NCBI RefSeq assembly: GCF_014252295.1
Contig: NZ_CP059215.1
Coordinates: 451,681-515,680 of the forward strand
Source of the DNA: Blattabacterium cuenoti
Lineage (GTDB): Bacteria > Bacteroidota > Bacteroidia > Flavobacteriales > Blattabacteriaceae
Direction of reading: 5' to 3'
Length of the DNA stretch: 64,000 nt
Part shown: positions 59,912-64,000 of the stretch, one piece after another
Numbering within the stretch: the stretch's first letter is position 1
Layout: every line of letters starts with the position of its first letter
Notes under the pieces: model-generated
Told to the model about the DNA's origin: nothing
The model's database searches: none
Seen by the model: the letters and a program-made list of their open reading frames with translations, nothing else
Position numbers and translations under genes: made by a program

Positions 59912-60970
59912 ATGAATTATTCAAAATATTTTGCAATATTCATCATTAATTTATTAATTTCTATATTTTTTTTATATAAAATCACTAAAATTGCATTAAA
60001 ATGGTCTGATATTTATACTAAACATGGTTCTTATGTAGTAGTACCAAACTTACGTTATTTAACTTTATCTCAATCCATATCTATCCTCAAAAAATTAGGA
60101 TTAAAATATGATATAGATACGTCTCGATATAATCCTAGTTTTAGGAATAATCAAGTTATTTCTTTTTCTCCAGAGGCTGGAGATCATGTAAAAGAAGGAA
60201 GACATATATATCTTCAAGTTAATTTTTCTAAATACAAACAACATATTACTGTATTACCTAATATTATAAACAAGAGCAAGTATTTTGCAATGAAGTTACT
60301 TCATGCTAATCATATACCTGTAAAAAACATTAGATATATCGATGATATAACGAAAGGAACTGTTTTAAAAGTTTTTTATAAAAAACAATCCATCCACTCT
60401 GGATATATTTTTTCTTCCAAGCATCAGGATGGAGTCACTTTGATAATTGGAAAAGGATATGAAAAAAACAATTCAGTTGTTCCAAATGTAATTGGTATGA
60501 CACTCCATTCTGCAAATTCTATTTTAAAAGAAAAATTATTTAGTGTTATTAATTCTTATTATGATCATACAATAAAAAATTCTGATAAAGATAAAAATGC
60601 AAAAGTATATCGTCAAAATCCTTTTCCTGGAGAAATTCAGGATAAGAATAAATTAATTGAACTATGGTTAACTTCAAAAAAACCAGAAGAGAAAAAACCA
60701 GAAGAGAAAAAACCAGGAGAGAAAAAACCAGGAGAGAAAAAACCAGGAGAGAAAAAACCAGGAGAGAAAAAACCAGAAGAGAAAAAACCAGAAGAGAAAA
60801 AACCAGAAGAGAAAAAACCAGAAGAGAAAAAACCAGAAGAGAAAAAACCAGAAGAGAAAAAACCAGAAGAGAAAAAACCAGAAATAAAAAACCAGGATAT
60901 AAAAAACCAGGAGAGAAAAAACCAGGAGAGAAAAAACCAGAAGAGAAAAATAATTAAATTCATGAAATGA
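59912..60970 (+). CDS. membrane-anchored PASTA-domain protein with a Lys/Pro/Glu repeat tail
   Basis: 352 residues. One N-terminal membrane segment (about 7-24), then three PASTA-like units: about 43-108 (VVPNLRYLTLSQSISILKKL), 110-183 (VLPNIINKSKYFAMKLL) and 190-255 (VPNVIGMTLHSANSILK). PASTA domains bind peptidoglycan or its precursors. Unlike the Ser/Thr kinases of Gram-positives, there is no kinase domain, as usual in Bacteroidota. From about residue 257 the tail is made of 13 perfect five-residue units (PEEKK or PGEKK), then changes to NQDIKNQERK because of a one-base loss in the DNA repeat at 60878-60891. Placed between ddl and rluD, the standard context. It ends with an ATGA overlap with rluD. 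Confidence 0.9.
   Translation: MNYSKYFAIFIINLLISIFFLYKITKIALKWSDIYTKHGSYVVVPNLRYLTLSQSISILKKLGLKYDIDTSRYNPSFRNNQVISFSPEAGDHVKEGRHIYLQVNFSKYKQHITVLPNIINKSKYFAMKLLHANHIPVKNIRYIDDITKGTVLKVFYKKQSIHSGYIFSSKHQDGVTLIIGKGYEKNNSVVPNVIGMTLHSANSILKEKLFSVINSYYDHTIKNSDKDKNAKVYRQNPFPGEIQDKNKLIELWLTSKKPEEKKPEEKKPGEKKPGEKKPGEKKPGEKKPEEKKPEEKKPEEKKPEEKKPEEKKPEEKKPEEKKPEIKNQDIKNQERKNQERKNQKRKIIKFMK
60683..60951 (+). repeat. 15-bp minisatellite, 18 units, one of them 14 bp
   Basis: Units of the type CCAGAAGAGAAAAAA. The order is two EE-type, four GE-type (CCAGGAGAGAAAAAA), seven EE-type, one 14-bp unit (60878-60891, CCAGAAATAAAAAA), one CCAGGATATAAAAAA, two GE-type and one final EE-like unit ending in AAAAT. 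The block structure suggests repeated unequal copying. The 14-bp unit changes the reading frame of the last four units. Confidence 0.95.
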
Positions 60971-61992
60971 GAAGATCTACATTGATTAAAATTATTGCAG
61001 ATAAAAATCAAGAAGAAATTCGTATTGATAAATTTTTAAAAAATTATATAAAAGACATTAGTAGAAATCAAATCCAAAAATGTGTAATTTCCGAAAAAAT
61101 TTTAGTAAACAAAAAGACTATAAAAAAAAATTATAAAATCAAACCTTTTGATTTTGTTGAAATAGAAATTTCAAGACCTGCTCTTCTAGATAATTTAGAA
61201 TATAAAAATATTGATGCAGAAAAAATGAATATAGATATTCTTCATGAAGATGAAGATGTTATTATAGTAAATAAACCTGCAGGAATGGTAGTTCACCCTG
61301 GTTTTGGGAATGAGACGGGAACATTAATTCATGGAATTAAACATCATCTCATAAATTCAAATTTTCAGAATTTTAACCTATATAGATGTGGATTAGTTCA
61401 TAGATTAGATAAAAATACATCAGGTTTATTAATTTTAGCTAAAAATGAATATTCTCAAAAACATTTATTTCAACAATTTTATTATAGAACGATTGAAAGA
61501 AAATACATAGCTTTAATATGGGGAAATTTGATTGAAGAAAAAGGAATTATAACTGGTTTTATTGGAAGAGATCCTAAAAATAGAAAAAAAATGACCATTT
61601 TTCAGAAAAATAAAAATCATAAATACGAAGAGAAAGGAAAATATTCTATTACACATTACAAAGTACTTGAAAGATTTCAACATCTGACATATATTTCTTG
61701 CAATATAAAAACCGGAAAAACACATCAAATAAGAGCTCATTTTGAACATTTAGGACATCCATTATTTCATGATTCAATCTATGGAGGAAACAAAATTTTC
61801 ATGAAAAAAAAATGTTCAAATAAAAATATAGTATTTTTCAATACTTGTTTAAAAATCTTACGAAGACAAGCGTTACATGCTATTTCTATCTCTTTTATTC
61901 ATCCTAAAAACGGAAAATGCCATTTTTCTTGCCCAATTCCTGAAGATTTTAAAAAAGTTCTGGAGAATTGTAGAAATATATTTTCACAATAA
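60967..61992 (+). CDS. rluD: 23S rRNA pseudouridine synthase, RluD-like
   Basis: 341 residues. An N-terminal S4 domain (RIDKFLKNYIKDISRNQIQK, about 18-37), then the RluA-family catalytic motif HRLDKNTSGLLILAKN (catalytic Asp about residue 143) and the KTGKTHQIRAHFEHLGHP motif (about 250). It most likely modifies U1911, U1915 and U1917 of 23S rRNA in the helix 69 region. Start ATG 60967 overlaps the PASTA gene by 4 bp. The end overlaps mgtE (convergent) by 9 bp. Confidence 0.93.
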   Translation: MRRSTLIKIIADKNQEEIRIDKFLKNYIKDISRNQIQKCVISEKILVNKKTIKKNYKIKPFDFVEIEISRPALLDNLEYKNIDAEKMNIDILHEDEDVIIVNKPAGMVVHPGFGNETGTLIHGIKHHLINSNFQNFNLYRCGLVHRLDKNTSGLLILAKNEYSQKHLFQQFYYRTIERKYIALIWGNLIEEKGIITGFIGRDPKNRKKMTIFQKNKNHKYEEKGKYSITHYKVLERFQHLTYISCNIKTGKTHQIRAHFEHLGHPLFHDSIYGGNKIFMKKKCSNKNIVFFNTCLKILRRQALHAISISFIHPKNGKCHFSCPIPEDFKKVLENCRNIFSQ

Positions 61993-63342
61993 AGTTCCAC
62001 GTAAAAGAATGTAGCACACAGAAAAATATATCATTAATCCGATAACATCAACTAATGTTGCCACAAAAGGTGCAGAAGAACTAGCTGGATCTCCTCTAAA
62101 CTTTTTTATTATAAAAGGTAACATAGACCCACTTAATGTTCCCCATAACACTACTCCAATCAAAGAAAAAAAAACAGTGAATCCGACTAATATCCAATGA
62201 GGTCCATAATTGAATAAATTAATATTATGCCAAACTATTATACGTAGGAATCCAGTTAATCCTAAAATACTACCCAAAAAAAAACCACAAATAATTTCTC
62301 TCCGCATAACTATCCACCAATCTTTTATTTTCACTTCTCCCACAGCCATTGCTTGAATGATTAAGCTCGCAGCTTGAGATCCACTGTTCCCTCCACTTGA
62401 AACAACCAAAGGAATAAATAAAGCAATAACTACTGCTTTTTCGATAACACTTGAATATTTTTGCATAACCGTTGTTGTTAACATTTCTCCTACGAACAAT
62501 AAGATTAACCATCCTGCTCTTTTTTTAATCAATCGATATAAAGGTTCATTCAGATAAGATTGATTTAATGTTTCTTCCATTCCTCCTATCTTTTGAAGAT
62601 ATTCTCTATAATTTTCATTTAATACCCATAAAATATCATCTACTGTTACTATTCCTAATAAAAAGTTACGATTATCAATAACTGGAAGAGAAACTCTATT
62701 GTTTTTATAAAATATTTTAGGAGTTTCTTCTTCTGTATCTGTCAGATTTAAAGCTACAGAAGACCGACCATCTATTAAATCCGATACTTTTGTATTTGGA
62801 TCTACCAGTAGAAATTCCCTAATCTTTATATCATCTATTAATTTCCCTTCTTTATCAATGATATAAACAATTTCTATTTCTATTACATCATTATTCTTCA
62901 CTTCTTTTCGAATATAATCAAGAACTTCCTGCACTGTCCAAGTTTTTGGAACAGCAATATAATATGGGATCATCCAACGACCTATGCTATTTTCAGCATA
63001 ACCCAACGATACTAAAATTCTGCATTTTTCTTCTGTATTTAAATATTTAATTAATTTTTTTAATAAATCTTTAGGAATTTTTTCTAAAAAACAAATACGA
63101 TCTTCTACTGATAAATTATTCAAAAATTCCATTTTCTGAATCGAAGGTAACTCTTCTATAATTTTTTTTTTTACAGAAAAATCTAATCCATTAAAAACAG
63201 AAATAGCTTTACATAATTTTATTAAACTAAATACTTTTGTTGCATCATTTGGATTATGATGAATTGTTTTGATTAAGCTGTTAATAGTTTGATTATTTAT
63301 AAAATTTTCATTATTTAAATAATCTTGATACTCATTAAACAT
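61984..63342 (-). CDS. mgtE: magnesium transporter MgtE
   Basis: 452 residues. An N-terminal MgtE N domain (helical repeats, about 30-130), two CBS domains (about 140-260, with VSLPVIDNRNFLLGIVTVDD), a plug helix and five C-terminal membrane segments (about 285-450) including VVSSGGNSGSQAASLIIQA, which lines the Mg pore. Imports Mg2+ and closes when cytosolic Mg2+ is high. Divergent from leuS with 144 bp between start codons (63343-63486), a region holding a 14-bp inverted repeat around 63418-63431 and the 15-bp tandem duplication next to leuS. Confidence 0.96.
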   Translation of the reverse strand: MFNEYQDYLNNENFINNQTINSLIKTIHHNPNDATKVFSLIKLCKAISVFNGLDFSVKKKIIEELPSIQKMEFLNNLSVEDRICFLEKIPKDLLKKLIKYLNTEEKCRILVSLGYAENSIGRWMIPYYIAVPKTWTVQEVLDYIRKEVKNNDVIEIEIVYIIDKEGKLIDDIKIREFLLVDPNTKVSDLIDGRSSVALNLTDTEEETPKIFYKNNRVSLPVIDNRNFLLGIVTVDDILWVLNENYREYLQKIGGMEETLNQSYLNEPLYRLIKKRAGWLILLFVGEMLTTTVMQKYSSVIEKAVVIALFIPLVVSSGGNSGSQAASLIIQAMAVGEVKIKDWWIVMRREIICGFFLGSILGLTGFLRIIVWHNINLFNYGPHWILVGFTVFFSLIGVVLWGTLSGSMLPFIIKKFRGDPASSSAPFVATLVDVIGLMIYFSVCYILLRGTLL

Positions 63343-63456
63343 TTTTTCTTTGTTTTATAAAAACTTTTTTTTGAATATTTATATGTATGATTGATTCATT
63401 TCAGAAGCATCCTATAGTAATTAAAATTACGTAATCATTGTAATTTTTTTGTAAAT

Positions 63457-63486
63457 AAAGTTTAAATAAAAAAAGTTTAAATAAAA
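63457..63486 (+). repeat. perfect 15-bp tandem duplication directly before the leuS start
   Basis: AAAGTTTAAATAAAA at 63457-63471 and again at 63472-63486. The second copy ends at the base before ATG 63487, so the 5' untranslated region next to the start is present twice. Confidence 0.96.
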
Positions 63487-64000
63487 ATGGAATATAATTT
63501 TAAAGAAATAGAAAAACGTTGGCAAACATACTGGAAAAAATATAATGTTTTTCATACTAAGGAAAACGAAAAAAAGAAAAAATACTACATTTTAAACATG
63601 TTTCCTTATCCTTCTGGAGAAGGACTTCATGTAGGACATTGTTTAGGGTACGTTGCATCAGATATATATGCAAGATATAAACGTGCAGAAGGATATAACG
63701 TCCTTAATCCAATAGGATTTGATTCTTTTGGATTACCAGCAGAACAATATGCAATTCAAACTGGAAAACATCCTTACGAGACAACTTTTCAAAATTCACA
63801 GAATTATCGAAATCAAATGGATAAAATAGGACTTTCTTTTGACTGGGCCCGTAAATTTTACACTAGTGACCCTAGTTATTATCGTTGGACCCAATGGATG
63901 TTTATTCAAATTTTCAATTCTTGGTACGATAAAGACTGTGAAAAGGCTAAACCTATAGATTCTTTAATTAAAGAATTTAATAAGAACGGAAATTTATTCA
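63487..64000 (+). CDS. leuS: leucyl-tRNA synthetase, N-terminal part (3' end outside window)
   Basis: 171 residues visible. MEYNFKEIEKRWQTYWKKY, then YILNMFPYPSGEGLHVGH with the HIGH motif (HVGH, about residue 47), VLNPIGFDSFGLPAEQYAI and DWARKFYTSDPSYYRWTQW are typical of LeuS. Charges tRNA-Leu; tRNA-Leu(TAA) is at 23375. ATG 63487 is supported by the family N-terminus. Confidence 0.96.
   Translation, partial: MEYNFKEIEKRWQTYWKKYNVFHTKENEKKKKYYILNMFPYPSGEGLHVGHCLGYVASDIYARYKRAEGYNVLNPIGFDSFGLPAEQYAIQTGKHPYETTFQNSQNYRNQMDKIGLSFDWARKFYTSDPSYYRWTQWMFIQIFNSWYDKDCEKAKPIDSLIKEFNKNGNLF

Noticed and set aside
60683-60951. Possible CRISPR array
   Set aside because: Units are directly adjacent without spacers, encode a continuous peptide and have no cas genes nearby.
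60637-61011. Long open frames on the other strand and in the +1 frame of the PASTA repeat
   Set aside because: A 15-bp unit without stop codons keeps several frames open by necessity. The +1 frame is informative only as the original frame before the 14-bp unit.

Overview
This window is a compact, strongly AT-rich bacterial chromosome segment from a reduced-genome member of the Bacteroidota (Flavobacteriales). The closest match in gene content and style is Blattabacterium, the obligate endosymbiont of cockroaches. I base that on Bacteroidota-specific families (DUF4290 upstream of murA, a PASTA protein between ddl and rluD, a three-subunit succinate dehydrogenase, a zinc-less DksA-like protein), a TTTG-N19-TAnnTTTG promoter, the absence of Shine-Dalgarno sequences, and almost no intergenic space. 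The assignment is inference: there is no 16S rRNA gene here.

Layout. 1-3.4 kb: the end of miaA, tRNA-Val(TAC), folC and glnS. 3.4-16.1 kb, all on the minus strand: the transcription/translation block, read as tRNA-Thr(TGT)-Tyr-Gly-Thr(GGT)-tuf-tRNA-Trp-secE-nusG-rplK-rplA-rplJ-rplL-rpoB-rpoC. 16.2-20.7 kb: ileS-dksA-lspA (minus). 20.8-23.5 kb: mutS, tRNA-Gly(GCC), tRNA-Leu(TAA) (plus). 23.4-35.8 kb: guaB, a small putative lipoprotein gene (the only plus-strand gene here), rplS, glmM, a LolC/E-type permease, dnaB, accA, sdhB-sdhA-sdhC and a cysteine desulfurase. 36-40.1 kb: rny, a deoxyhypusine-synthase-like gene and lpd (plus). 40.1-44.4 kb: ung, a ferredoxin gene divergent from a LuxC-like acyl-CoA reductase gene, ribD, aroE, rpsU, tRNA-Val(GAC). 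44.4-52.7 kb: recG, uvrD/pcrA, a cation diffusion facilitator, DUF4290, murA, greA, a HIT protein (plus). 52.7-64 kb: coaX, a hydrolase, 5-formyl-THF cyclo-ligase, rseP, feoA-feoB with a 41-residue Cys-rich partner, ddl, the PASTA protein, rluD, mgtE and the start of leuS.

The genes cover core informational functions, envelope precursors (murA, ddl, glmM, lspA, rseP), cofactors (folate, riboflavin, CoA), the shikimate pathway, iron and magnesium uptake and part of central respiration. I see no insertion sequence, prophage, CRISPR array or defence system.

I did not find a new multi-gene system. The unexpected signals are small in scale. (i) Several gene ends depend on unusual starts, homopolymer tracts or antisense tRNA sequence: the glnS start, the secE start, the miaA end, the guaB end and the PASTA-protein end. 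(ii) Short tandem duplications recur directly at translation starts (rplJ, murA, leuS, lpd, the cation transporter gene, rpoC, rpsU); in rplJ this makes a five-codon micro-ORF relay. (iii) There is a 66-bp, almost perfect hairpin between the lipoprotein gene and rplS. (iv) A 15-bp repeat array encodes the tail of the PASTA protein, with a frameshift inside the array.
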